From Cycas panzhihuaensis (lineage: Eukaryota; Cycadophyta), in the NCBI GenBank assembly GCA_023213395.1, contig CM041465.1, positions 136,779,741-136,843,740 on the forward strand: a stretch of 64,000 bases of DNA. The letters are read 5' to 3'. Position numbers and translations under genes: made by a program. The first letter of the stretch is position 1; every line of letters starts with the position of its first letter. Shown here piece after piece: positions 33,396 through 44,878 of this stretch. Below the pieces are notes generated by a model, which ran no database searches, was not told the origin of the DNA, and saw only the letters and a program-made list of their open reading frames with translations.

Positions 33396-34358
33396 ATGTT
33401 CATCATCTGCACCACCGGACCGCTCACTTCAACCGAATTTGCTCCACTTGATCCAAGCACATCTTCTGTTGACCAACCACTTACACCAGAAGATCTTGAG
33501 GTTCAAGTAACTTCAATTCAAAAGTTACCCAAATGGTACACACAAACAGTTCAGGACGGTCACATCATTGAAGGAAAACGTCCATCTAAATATCGGCAGC
33601 AAACCAATTATGCACTTATGACTGAAGTGCTTTGTGTTGATGAGCCTTCCACTTTTGAGGAGGTTTCTAAAAATGAAAATTGGAAGGCTACCATGGATGA
33701 AGAAATCCATTCTATTGAAAAGAATGGAACTTGGAATATGGTGGAATTGCCTAAACACAAACAGGTAATCAGTTGCAAATGGGTCTACAAGACCAAATTC
33801 CATTCTGATGGTTCGCTTAAAAGGCAGAAAGCACGCCTTGTCGCAAAAGGATTTAAACAAAAAGAAGGCATAGATTATGAAGAAACTTTTGCACCAGTAG
33901 CGAACATGAATACCATTAGACTTCTCTTGGCCTTAGCTGCTCAATGCAAATGGCCTGTTTACCAGATGGACGTGAAGAGCGCCTTTCTTAATGGCGATCT
34001 TCAGGAGGAGGTATATTTGGAGCAACCTCCCGGATACAAAGTACAAGGCAAGGAGCATTTTGTATATCGCCTAAAAAAGGCGTTATATGGCTTGAAGCAA
34101 GCTCCAAGGGCATGGTACTTGAAGATCGATGACTACTTCTTGAAACATGGGTTTCATCGATCTACTTCAGATCCTAATCTGTATATTAAACATGAAAACA
34201 ACCATGTAATTTTTGTTGCCTTGTATGTTGATGACTTAGTGATCACTGGTAGTGACACTAAGATGATTCATATTCTCCAAGATGACTTAAAGAGAAGTTT
34301 CGAGATGACAGATCTTGGACTTCTCCATTATTTTTTAGGCTTTGAGATATGGCAATGA
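33396..34358 (+). pseudogene. Copia reverse transcriptase (open frame)
   Basis: One open frame of 320 codons holds the whole RT. It runs from the lead-in KLPKWYTQTVQDG through WKATMDEEIHSIEKNGTWN, ARLVAKGFKQKEGIDYEETF and QMDVKSAFLNGDLQEEVYLE to LYVDDLVITGSDTK (YVDD at 34224-34235). It ends at FEIWQ*, where a TGA replaces the next codon. In an intact copia this frame continues into RNase H and back into integrase, so its start codon here is not biological. Confidence 0.9.
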
Positions 34359-35150
34359 CCAAAGCTATATCTTCATCTCCCAAGCGAAATATTCTTGGAA
34401 CATTTTAGAAGCTCAGATGCACGATCGCAAATCGCTGCCTACACCTATGGAGAATGGATCCAAGCTATTTAAGGAGGAATCGCACCCAGATCCCACACTT
34501 TTCTCGGCAGCTTGATTGGGAGTCTCATTTATCTCACCAACACTGACCGGATATTTCATTTGTTGTTGGATTTGCTCACGTTACATGTCTCAACCCAATC
34601 GATACACCGAATGCATCCAAACGCATACTTAAGTACATCAAAGGCACGCTAAAGATGGCCTTGAGTATGCACATAATGAGAACTTCACTTTGGAAGGGTT
34701 CTCGATTCGATTAAGGTGTTGCCAAGATAGCAGGAGATCAACCTCGGGATAATCGCTTTTCCCTTGGTTCAAGATTGTTTCGTGGAGTTGCAAGAAGCAA
34801 CCCAATGTTACCTTGTCCTCCACCGGCAGTAGTACAAAGTCGCATACCGCAGCCTTGTGAGGCTATCTAGCTACGACAGATTCTTGGGGAACTTGGACTT
34901 GGGCAGGGTCACCCCACCAGGATACATTGCAACAATCAAAGTGTGCTCAAGTTAGCTAAGAATCCAGTCTTTCATACGCGGACAAAACACATCGAGGTTC
35001 GCCATCACTTTATCAGAGAGCATGTTCAGAATGGTAAGATCAACCTCCAAAGATGCACCTACAGAGGAGCAGACAGACATCTTTACCAAGCCTCTTGGTA
35101 GAGAAAAGTTTGTAAAATTCAGAGATGGTCTTGGTGTCCGACTTAACATT
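34359..35150 (+). pseudogene. Copia RNase H (frameshifted)
   Basis: Recognisable words occur in several frames: connection 'SWNILEA' near 34395, RNase H near 34680-34860, and HTRTKHIEVRHHFIREHVQN at about 34972-35032. The C-terminal 'VRLNIVN' stretch comes just before the polypurine tract. Many small indels make this the worst-preserved domain of the element. Confidence 0.8.
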
Positions 35151-35168
35151 GTAAACAGTAAGGGGGGG

Positions 35169-35721
35169 TGTTAAACCTTATGTTTACATGTTAAGATAAT
35201 GTTCTTTTATTTTAATGTAATATGTTGACTTTTTACTTTAGGGGTGACTTATCACTTAAGTGATAAAGTGCACACCCACATTCTTTCTAGTGACACAACG
35301 TTGTCACTAAAGGGTCAAATGGACTCTTATGCATTTTTGCTCAGATGAGAGCCCAAAAGTACACATGTCCTACATGCAAGGCATGTATCTTGGATGTTTG
35401 ACACTTGTCAAACATCCAAGGCCTTAGGTCTCTCATTTCACTCTATATAATGAGACCTCTCTTCATTGTCTCATAAGAGAGTTGGAGTTGTATTGTTATG
35501 CTACCAGTTTGCTAATCAAACTGTTTATTCTTTGGAGGTTGGACCAATTCCAACTCCACATATTGGGTATCATTTTCTCTTGCTCCTTCATTCATGTTTT
35601 GTCTCTTTGCTTTCTCTTTACCTTGAGATTATTATACTTGTTTGTATTTCTGCAACTAGAACTAGAGTGATCCTAGTTTCTAGATCTAGGGACTGTTGAG
35701 GCCATATAGCCTCTTTTCACA
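35169..35721 (+). repeat. 3' LTR of the 7.7 kb copia
   Basis: The same length (553 bp) as the 5' LTR, and aligned to it without gaps. Both palindromes are preserved (35249-35266 and 35390-35419). It ends CTCTTTTCACA, followed by the TATTC duplication. Confidence 0.95.
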
Positions 35722-35726
35722 TATTC

Positions 35727-36408
35727 ATATCCTTTTGAATACGTGATCTCTAATCACATTTGCTCCCTATTTTTTACAAAAGCAACTGACTTGGGTCACT
35801 TCAAGTGGTATTAGACGCATTGTTTTTGCTATGTGGGGGGCACAATATATATATATATACACACACGCGCGCGCGCGCGCTATTCTGTAAACAAAAACAC
35901 AAGTAATCCATTGTCAAAGAGAAACTTGGTAAATCAAGGGGTTGCAGGAACAAAAGAATTACAACAACACATATCTACACTCACTTGCCGCTGTGCGCCA
36001 TCACAATACACCTACTACCCACTACTATAAACCATAAAAAAACCCTTAAAGTGAAGAACAATCTTTGCCATTTGTTGAGTTGTAAGCATATCTGTAAGTT
36101 GAAAATAAGTAGTCACCGACTACTATAAGCTGTAAGAAAACTTGTAAAGTGAATAACAATATCCGCCATCTGTGGAGTTGTAAGCATATCCTTAAGCTGA
36201 AAATAAGTAGCCATTGATTGCTGCGATCATGTCATAACACGTAACTGAGCTGTAAGCATACATGTGAACTATAGGCATGTGCGTTGAGCTGCATATAGAC
36301 ACATTTAAATATTCGCCCTTATAAAGGATATATATATATATATATTGCCTATGTTGACGTCTTAGTGATTTACACTCACCTATAAAGAAATACATATAAA
36401 ATTGCCAG

Positions 36409-36449
<41 letters not shown>

Positions 36450-36829
36450 GGTGTTTGTTATATAAATAAATAAATAAAGTTATTTAAAATATAATTAAAA
36501 AAAAGAGAAGCATCCTTAAGCCATTATACACCTATCACATTCATTCTGGCCACACAGGATACATAGATTGCATCATTATAATATTCATATTATCACATTT
36601 CAATAAAGGGACCAATTGTATATTAGTGTATCAAATACTACTAAATTATACTAAAAACAAGATTGATAAATTAATTTACATTCACTAGACATCATAATAT
36701 ATTGGCGGCCATCTTGCCAAACATCATTACAATCTGTAGTTATATAATTGACCAACTGTTCTTGAACTGAATTGGGGTCTATTAGTAGCTAGATAGTGAA
36801 TAAGTCAAAATTATTCAATATATTGATTA
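35727..36829. repeat. Microsatellites and a 98 bp tandem duplication
   Basis: At 35844-35880 a TA run passes into CA and then CG repeats. At 36021-36118 and 36119-36215 a ~98 bp unit is repeated in tandem (actactataarc ... gttgtaagcatatc ... aaaataagtag), with a degenerate third piece after it. At 36411-36450 is a CA/TA microsatellite. No coding content is seen. The stretch probably contains the missing 5' end of the gypsy fragment that follows. Confidence 0.75.
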
Positions 36830-38715
36830 TGGAAGAAAATCAGTGGAGCCATATATATACCATTCTCGAAAAAAAAAGTACATAGAAAAGTTGCAAGAAG
36901 AAGTGGCAGGAATAGAAAAGAAAATGTTAGGCATTGAATTTGGAATACAAGAAATGAAAACAACCCTGAAAGAACTAGCTATGAAGAATAAATGTCATAT
37001 GAATAATAAAAGCAGAAACAATTTTTTTATGTCAAACACATATTTAGTAAATAATGATAATGGAGAGGCAATTATTAAATACACAGAGGAATGGAATAAT
37101 TTGCACGCATTGCTAAGAAAAGACTGGATGAAGGTCAGTTATATTATTGTAAGGTTTCATAAGTACAATAAATCTACAACTCGAATAGGAGGAAGGGAAA
37201 TTGACATCTTGCAAATTGTTGGATCAAAGGGTACTATTAACGAAGGGTTACAAAAGTTAGAAATATGTTTTTTGTTACAATCTATTAACGATGATGAGAA
37301 AAAAATATTATATGCTATTATGTATATGTCTGGAAGAGCATATGATTGGTAGTTGATGTGGATACAAGAACAAGAAAATGGAGGTCACATATCGTCATGG
37401 TAATAATCCTCAACAGTAATTGAGGGACATTTTGAGGATACATGGGACAATGATTATTTTACTCAACTAAGTAAATTACAACAAAAAGGAACAATAGATG
37501 AATATTGCCAAAATTTATTGGGTTGGTTTACAAAGCAATTGACTTACCGTTAGCTCAGAAGGTTGAACTATTCATATAAGGCTTACAACACGATATTAAC
37601 ATTGATGTCAAGACACAAAAACCTCATGATCTTAGTAAGGCCATTCATCTAGTTAGGGTTTTTGAGTCAAAACAAAAATCCTGTTATCATCCACCAATGT
37701 TTAAAATAAAGGATCCTTTAGACCAAATAATACTGTAACTAGAGGAACAATCAATGGAAAACTAATTTATACCCCAATTCAATAAATAAGGGAAATAATA
37801 ATCCACAAAACAATCCATGCAAATACTGTGAATTGATAGAAAAAGAAATGGAAGAACATTGATAGAAAGGAACTTGTTATTGGTGTAATGAAAAAAAACA
37901 AAAAAGACAGATGCCCAAAATGAAAATTATGTTCATTACTTATTGCAGATAAAGAAACAACAGATGAAATGACCGAGTCAATAGAAGAAGAGGATTGCGT
38001 AGGTGATGATCAACAATTTGAGGAATAACAAATAATGTCGTTATCAACAATGTCAAGAATCTCTAGACTTGAAACCCTTAAAATCAAAGGATTTATTAAA
38101 AAGAAAGGTTTAATCATTCTAATTGATTCAAGAAGCACCCATAATTTTATAGACCACCATTGTGCCCAAAAATTAGATCCACATGCTACAAAAATACATG
38201 TATCCCAAGTTCAAGTTAGTGGTCATTGATAAATACAAGGTGAAGGAATTTAAAAAAATTTTAAGATCTACTTGGGTGTTTATACACTAAGAGCAGATTT
38301 TTTCATTATTGAAATTGGAGGAGTGGATGTAGTATTTGGGATTCAATGGTTAAGAATGTTAGGTACCTATGAATCAAATTTACAGGAAATGTTTTAGGAG
38401 ATTCAAAGGTGGTGCTAAACTATTACACTATAAGGGATGACTATTCCTGACACTCAACAAGTACCATCTTATCAAATGAGTAAATTAATACGCAAAGGAT
38501 ATCTTGGATGTGTAATATAGTTATTCTCAATAAACATGGAAAATAATAAGCAAGAATTCATGAAGAATCAAATGCAAAGCTTGATTAATAAACACGAAAT
38601 GGTATTTCAAGAATCACCATCCACATGATCCCTTGATCGTGGTATGGAATATATAATTAAATTAGAAAAGGGTTCAACTCCTATTATAATCAAATCATAT
38701 TGACATCCTTATAAA
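36830..38715 (+). mobile_element. Truncated Ty3/gypsy: gag, protease, start of RT
   Basis: The gag frame 36843-37352 begins with a coiled-coil-like region (YIEKLQEEVAGIEKKMLGIE) and ends in the capsid motif (INDDEKKILYAIMYMSGRAY). It continues past a stop into QLSKLQQKGTIDEYC. The protease at 38035-38229 reads LIILIDSRSTHNFIDHHCAQ, where the family has DSGST. The Gly is now Arg (AGA at 38131-38133), explicable by one G-to-A change. The segment before RT (IKLEKGSTPIIIKSY) ends near 38700, and the rest of pol is missing. No LTR was found for it. Confidence 0.82.
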
Positions 38716-38922
38716 TATAATACAACCTATTATGCATTCTCTGAGAGCTTTGCTTTGGCAATTTACACTGTTTTCTAACATGCGTTTCGTTGTACATCCC
38801 TTTACTGATGTGTTATTGCATTTCTCAGGTTAGGATAAGCATGCATTTTTATGTTTCCATTGTTCAAAATTGCCTAGGTATTAGATTTTACCCTAACATC
38901 TATCCCAAGTCAACAAAAGGGG
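38716..38922. other. Short unassigned stretch before the large gypsy
   Basis: About 200 bp between the truncated gypsy and the next LTR, ending in TTGAG, the presumed target site. Nothing is recognised. Confidence 0.4.
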
Positions 38923-38927
38923 TTGAG

Positions 38928-39356
38928 TGTAGCAGTCCCCTTGACTCTAAAGATACTCTGGCTGACTTCTATGCCAGTTTCTAGCTGACTTTCCAAGTGG
39001 TATTATTCCCAGTATTGCCCCATTCTTGCATACTTCCATCATGACAGAGTCACTGCCTATTTAAAGAAGTTTGAGGCATCATTCGTGAGCATCTGTGTGG
39101 AAGTGTTGGCTGCCATATTTTTGGCTTTAGGGTTGCAATTGTGTTGGAGGGAACCTCGCTTTAAATAGGAAGAATTATCAGCAGAAGTAACTTTGTAAGT
39201 TGTACTTAATATTTTTCAGTATTCAACATATTTGTTCATATTTTAAAGTGGTATATTATTCATATTTGTATTCAATCTAGTAGAAAGCATATATTTTGCA
39301 TTTTTTTCCTCTGTTTTGGCTCATTTATTTCCAAAAGATCGGTTCGTGTTACTTCA
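38928..39356 (+). repeat. 5' LTR of the large gypsy
   Basis: TGTAGCAGTCCCCTTGAC ... GTGTTACTTCA (429 bp), followed by a methionine-type primer-binding site (TAGTATTAGAGC, about 39359-39370). It aligns with the LTRs ending at 54619 and 55624. Confidence 0.85.
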
Positions 39357-39562
39357 AGTAGTATTAGAGCTTCATTCGAGGGTGGGAATTTGGAAGTAAG
39401 CCTTAAAGAATAGGCCCAACATTTCTGCTTCCCCCCCCAACTAGGATGGAACTAAGAATAGGGAAAAGTCTCCTTCTTAACAAAATGGTGAATCAGGACC
39501 AAATCTCAGCAATGAAAGACAAAATGGCTAAACTTCTAGACAAAATGGATCAATGGTTGAAT
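39357..39562 (+). pseudogene. Large gypsy leader and start of gag
   Basis: After the primer-binding site a frame beginning near 39487 (MVNQDQISAMKDKMAKLLDK) is the N-terminal gag coiled-coil. It runs straight into the minus-strand copia at 39563 and resumes at 44874-44878 after the TGAAT duplication. Confidence 0.7.
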
Positions 39563-40206
39563 TGTTGAGAATACAAGGTCCCAAACTTTAAATTGCCACA
39601 AAATCTGAACTATTTTGCAACTAGTTACAGGAATCGAAAACTAAGATTTAACATGCAAGTTCTAAAATCAGAGATAATACAATAACATCAATATACAAGC
39701 TAAACATCACATATGCACCCGATATAACGTGGTAAAACCCTAGCAGTGTGCTAGGGAAACGTCTACACAGGAAAGGTATCAATCTTTATTGTTGTAGAAT
39801 GGAGAAACAATACATCTCAGTAGCAGAGTGCTCTCAGGAACAACAACCAGCCGCCGCCCTCCTCACAGTACATTACATTACATTCAACATAAAAAAAAAG
39901 CCCTAAAACGGGCTACATTAGAGGGACATCCAAGGCATGAGTCTCAACCGTAGAATCTAGGGTATTTGTATCGAACGACCCTGATTCTCTTTACATTTTA
40001 ATATGATTTATAGGGCTAATTTTTCGTGTCGGGGGCTATCGCTCCTGAACCCTCTCTTAGCGAGGGGCGTTCCACACCCCCGCACCCCCCGGCCAAGGGG
40101 GGCTCCCGCCCCGCTTGGAACCCCCCGAGAAAGATTAGAGGGGGAAACCGTGCCGAAAACATGCCAAAATTTTAGCCTTAAACAATTGTTGTCACAATAT
40201 CCAACA
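39563..40206 (-). repeat. 3' LTR of the minus-strand copia
   Basis: In sense direction TGTTGGATATTGTGAC ... TATTCTCAACA. It carries a GC-rich block at about 40025-40150, in strong contrast with the AT-rich surroundings. Confidence 0.93.
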
Positions 40207-40327
40207 ATCTCCACCTTGACAACAATTTACTTGGTACCTTTCCTGGACCCTTCATCATCTTTTCTGCAAGCCAAGAGAAGTCAAACACCATTTGAACTTC
40301 TCTACTGGTACTGGTTTTGTGAATATA

Positions 40328-41901
40328 TCAGTATAATTTTGATTGGTGTGAATGTTCTGAAGTGCCACTCCACCTGTTTCCAGGACCTGCTTCCATAACC
40401 TGTCTAACAAAATGGTACTTAAGAGCAATATGCTTTGTTCTACTGTGATAAGCCGGATTCTTGGCTAAGTAAATGGCACTTTGACTATTACAAAATACCT
40501 TTACATTTTCCTGTCTCCTTCCAAGCTCAACCAATACACCTTCGAACTAGATTGCTTCTTTACAAGCATGTGCTACAAAGAACATATTCGCCTAGTGGTT
40601 GATGCAATTGTGCTCAAATTTGGACATCCAACTAATCGGACCATTTGCAAGAGTGAAAACATAACTCAAGTAGACCTTCTTTTGTCTAAATCTCCGCAAA
40701 GTCTCGAATCAACATATCCACAAACCTCGACACTGTACTCCAAAGGTGATGTAGTAGTCACTTGTGCCTCTCAAATCAAGCACCCATTTCACTACAACCC
40801 AATGTTCTTTCCTCGATTTGCCATAAACCCCGCTAACTACACCGATTGCATGTGAAATATCGTCTTGTACATACCATGGCATACATCAAACTTCCTACTG
40901 ACCGCATAAGGCACATGAGACATATAAGCCTTTTCTTCTTCACTACTAGGATTCATATTCAAGAAAGCTTGAAGTGGGAAGCCAATGGGATACTCACGGT
41001 TTCACATTTGCCATACCAAACCCGGTTAGCACCTTCTCCGATATTTCTTGTGATAACCATAGCTTACCATTTTTCCCTGCCTCTGTATCTCCATGCTTAA
41101 GATTTGTTTTGCAGCTCCTAGATCCTTCGTATCAAAAGTCCTAGCCAATTGAGCCTTTAGCTTATTGATTTCTTCCATGCTCTTGCTTGCAACTAGCATG
41201 TCATCAACATATAATACCAAGATAATGAATAAGCCATTGTCCATAAATTTAAAGTAAACACAATGATCATACTCACTTCTTTTGAAATTTTGGCTCTCCA
41301 TGAAGGCATCGAACTTCTTGTACCATCGCTCGGTGATTGCTTCAGCCATACAATGATTTCCGAGCCTCGCAAAACAAGTCTTTTCCTCGCCATCTTGTAC
41401 AAACCCTTCCGTTGATCCATATAGATCTCCTCATCTAAATCTCCATGTAGAAAAGTTGTTTTACATTTAATCGCTCCAACTCCAAATCGAGAGAAGCTAC
41501 CAATGCTAACAAAGACTCGAATTGAAACAAGTTTGACAACCGGTGAAAAGATCTCATGAAAGTCAATACCCGCTACAGGCAAAACCTTTAGCCACCGCCT
41601 TGCCCTCAGATTTATCAACCTTTCGATCAACATCTGCTTTCTTTTGAAAACCCACCGCAACCAATGCCTTCCTGCCATGTGGAAGTTCTACCAAGTCCCA
41701 TGAATTATTTTTCTTCAAAGCATCTATCTCTTCCTGCATAGCCCTTTTCCACTTCTCACCATGGATATCATCTACTGCTTCCTGAAAACATGTAGGTTCA
41801 CCATCATTAGAAACCAAAGCAATAGAAGTAGACGGGTTGTACCTGTCAGGTGGATGAGTGACTCGTGTAGATCTTCTAACTGTTGGCAGGAGAGTGTCCA
41901 C
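40328..41901 (-). pseudogene. Copia reverse transcriptase and RNase H (broken)
   Basis: In sense order, 41901-41563 holds the lead-in (VDDIHGEKWKRAMQEEIDAL, KKNNSWDLVELP). Frame 41678-41193 holds the fingers and palm (IDFHEIFSPVVKLVSIRVFV). Frame 41349-41026 holds the YVDD catalytic box at 41200-41211 (VLYVDDMLVAS) and AKQILSMEIQRQ. RNase H is recognisable at 40534-40328 (FCNSQSAIYLAKNPAYHSRT, then HIALKYHFVRQVMEAG). At least three frame changes break the protein. Confidence 0.88.
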
Positions 41902-41946
41902 ATACTCCTGTAAATCTGTTGCAGATTCATCTTCAGAAAGATCTTC

Positions 41947-42682
41947 CTATTTTTCTGATTCCACAGATGGCTGCATTTCAAACTTGACTTGTTGATGTTT
42001 AGCTTGTTGCTCCTGTTTCATTTCAACTTCTCCATTGTCTGATTTTACAAGGGGAGATTCATCAAATACAACATCTCTGTTAATGGTGATTTTGTGGGCA
42101 GTAGGATCCCACAACCTGTATTCCTTCACACCATCCTTATCACCATAACCAACAAAGATATATCTCTTGGATTTTGGGTCTAACTTTGAACGTTTACTTT
42201 TGTTAGTCCAGGCATAAGCATCACAACAAAAAACTTTTAAATTTGAATAATCACATGGATGTCCAGTCCATACTTTTTCAGGAATCTTGCAATCTATTGC
42301 AAGTGATGGTGACTGCTTACTGAGATAGCAAGTCGCTTTGAGCGACTTCTTCCCACAAGCCTTATTCCACTCCTGCATTACTTAGCATGCTTCTTGCTCT
42401 TTCCAAGAGTGTCCTATTCATGCGCTTAGCAATGCCATTTTGCTGTGGAGTATAGTTAGTGGTCTTGTGTCTTTCGATCCCAGCTTCTCTGCAATAGTTC
42501 TCAAACTCCAAGGAGTTGAACTCACCTCCATTGTCAGTTCTTAAACATTTGATTGTCTTACGAGTATTATTCTCAACTAGAGCCTTGAATTGCTTAAACA
42601 CACTGAAAACTTCAGATTTCCTTTTCAAAAAATAGACCCATATCTTCTTGGAGTAATCATCTATAAATGTGACATAATACAA
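41947..42682 (-). pseudogene. Copia integrase (catalytic Glu lost)
   Basis: Frame 42682-42362 encodes the core: VTFIDDYSKKIWVYFLKRKS, then CLRTDNGGEFNSLEFENYC, then TPQQNGIAKRMNRTLLERA. The family has Glu where this copy has Lys (AKRMNRT near 42418-42436). The third residue of the DDE triad is therefore missing, by one G-to-A change. Frame 42378-41947 continues with the C-terminal part (KSKRYIFVGYGDKDGVKEYR). Confidence 0.88.
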
Positions 42683-42942
42683 TGATCCTCCACAAGATAT
42701 TTTAGGGGCTGGTCCTCATACATCTGAATGTATGTAATCTAGAATGCCTTTACTAGTGTGACTCCCTACTTTAAACCCGAGTCTACACTGCTTTCTAAAA
42801 ATACAATGTTTACAGAAAGCCAAATTTGAAAGCTGCAAGTTAGGAAGCAACTTACGGTTTATTAGCACCTTGAGTCCTCTCTCACTCATGTGCCCAAGTC
42901 TCTGATGCCATAACTGAGCTGGATCTTCTATAGTCTTTGATG

Positions 42943-44158
42943 TCAGAGTCGCTTGGTCGACATCTGCATACTTCCCACTAAAATATAAAGATTTCCTCTC
43001 TTTAAGGCTTTCATAACAACCAAGGCGCCCTTTGATACCTTTAGGACTCCTTCATGACCTGTATGCTTAAAACCACCCGAATCTAATTCACCCAAGGAAA
43101 TCAGATTCCTTTTCAAATCATGTACATGTCTAACCTCTGTTAATATTCTGATTACCCCATCGAACATCTTAATTCTGATGCTACCAATGCCCACTGTCTT
43201 ACAAGAAACTTCGTTTCCCATAAGCACATCACCACCATCAAGAGGTTGGTATGATGAGAACCAACTCTTGTGTGGACACGCAGCGAAGCACCTGAATCTA
43301 ACAACCAGTCATGGTGATAATGAGAAACATTACAAGCGACCAAGACATCATCATCCATACCTTGATTTGACTCCACCTGATTCGCCTCCTTGGCAGGATC
43401 TTCCTTTTTCTGGAACTCCTTCCTTTTGTAACAATCCTTCTTGAGGTGACCGGTCTTATTACAATGGCAACACATGAGCTTACTCTTTTTGCTCTTTGAC
43501 TTGGACCTCGATGTATCCTTGGAGTTTTGTCCTCTCTCAAACGTTCTACCCCTTACTGTCATGGCTTCTGGTGTGGAGGTTTCAAAACTAGATTTCCTCC
43601 GCACTTCTTCCATTAGCAAAGCACTCACAACAGAATCATAATCCAATACATGTGTAGTGTTAAAACTAATTGAGGTGACAATATTATCCCAGGATTCAGG
43701 TAATGAGCATAACAAGGTAACAACCTTGTCCTCATCCTCAATTTTAACATCGATACTAGTCAACTGACAAATAAGAGTATTGAAAACATTTAAATGGTCA
43801 GCAATTTTTGTACCTTCTTTCATCCGTAATGAGTACAGTTGCCTCTTCAGGTAGATTCGATTCACATCTTGATTTGGTCATATCTGTGCCTTCCAACCAG
43901 TCCATATTCCCGTCATTGCCTCTTCCCCTGCGATGTTAAACAAGACTTCATCTGCCAAGCACAATCGTATTGTGCTAAGTGCCTTAAGTCATCCCAATCA
44001 TCATCGTCCATCCATGTGGGTTTCTTCGATTTACCTGCAAGGGCTTTGTACAAACCCTGTTGTACAAGAATATCATGCGCTTTTAGCTTCCACAACTCGA
44101 AGTTGTTATTGCCATTGAATTTCTCCACCTCGAACTTTGCACCTGCTAGTTTCGCCAT
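42943..44158 (-). pseudogene. Copia gag, zinc knuckle and protease
   Basis: Gag starts MAKLAGAKFEVEKFNGNNNF at 44158 and loses frame near 43900. It continues in 43865-43152 with the UBN2-type region (LICQLTSIDVKIEDEDKV, LCSLPESWDNI), a complete CCHC knuckle (CCHCNKTGHLKKDC) and the protease active site (WLLDSGAS). A frameshift just after the active site moves the rest of the protease to 43227-42943. The two frames together cover gag and protease with only about two breaks. Confidence 0.9.
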
Positions 44159-44229
44159 TTTAGTGTAGAAAAGCCGACACCAAAACCTTCACAGACTCGT
44201 TGCAAAACAAAAGTGGCTCTGATACCACT

Positions 44230-44873
44230 TGTTGAGAATACAAGGTCCCAAACTTTAAACTGCCACAAGATCTGAACTATTTTGCAACTAGTTACAGGAA
44301 TAAAAAACTAAGATTTAACATGCAAGTTCTAAAATCAGAGATAATACAATAAGATCAATATACAAGCTAAACATCACATATGCACCCGATATAACGTGGT
44401 AAAACCCTAGCAGTGTGCTAGGGAAACATCCACACAAGAAAGGTATCGATCTTTATTGCTGTAGAATGGAGAAACAATACATCTCAGTAGCAGAGTGCTC
44501 TCAGGAACAACAACCAGATGCCGCCCTCCTCACAGTACATTACATTACATTCAACATAATAAGAAAAGCCCTAAAACGGGCTACATGAGAGGGACATCCA
44601 AGGCATGAATCTCAACCGTAGAATCTAGGGTATTTGTATCGAATGACCATGATTCTCTTTACATTTTAATATGATTTATAGGGCTAATTTTTCGTGTCGG
44701 GGGCTATCGCCCCCAAACCCCCTCTTAGCGGGGGGCGTTCCACACCCACGCACCCCCGGCCGAGGGGGGCTCCCGCCCCCCTTGGAAGCCCCCGAGAAAG
44801 ATTAGGGGGCGAAATTGCGCCGAAAACATGCCAAAATTTTAGCCTTAAACAATTGTTGTCACAATATCCAACA
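44230..44873 (-). repeat. 5' LTR of the minus-strand copia
   Basis: The same 644 bp length as its partner. The GC-rich block lies at about 44692-44820. Downstream of it in sense direction is the TATA-like word CCCTATAAATCA (about 44677-44688), consistent with a promoter in U3. Confidence 0.93.
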
Positions 44874-44878
44874 TGAAT

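Larger units (their letters stand above)
28013..35721 (+). mobile_element. Full-length Ty1/copia retrotransposon, TSD TATTC
   Basis: Two 553 bp LTRs (28013-28565 and 35169-35721) enclose 6.6 kb. TATTC at 28008-28012 and 35722-35726 is a perfect TSD. The primer-binding site TGGTATCAGAGT lies at 28568, and the polypurine tract taaggggggg directly precedes the 3' LTR. By eye the LTRs differ at about 18 positions with no indel, so the insertion is moderately young. A 2.5 kb leader without coding content is followed by gag, protease, integrase, RT and RNase H in copia order. All are interrupted: gag has a TAG and a frameshift, the zinc knuckle is frameshifted, integrase is truncated, and RNase H is scrambled. 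The copy cannot make its own proteins. Confidence 0.95.
39563..44873 (-). mobile_element. Complete minus-strand Ty1/copia, TSD TGAAT
   Basis: LTRs at 39563-40206 and 44230-44873 are both 644 bp. TGAAT at 39558-39562 and 44874-44878 is a perfect TSD. In minus-strand sense the primer-binding site AGTGGTATCAGAGCCAC adjoins the 5' LTR (right) and the polypurine tract aaggtggagat adjoins the 3' LTR (left). Order is gag, zinc knuckle, protease, integrase, RT, RNase H. By eye the LTRs differ at about 30 positions plus small indels, so it is older than the two plus-strand full-length copias. Frames are broken in gag, protease, between integrase domains and in RT. The catalytic Glu of integrase is replaced. 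Confidence 0.95.
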
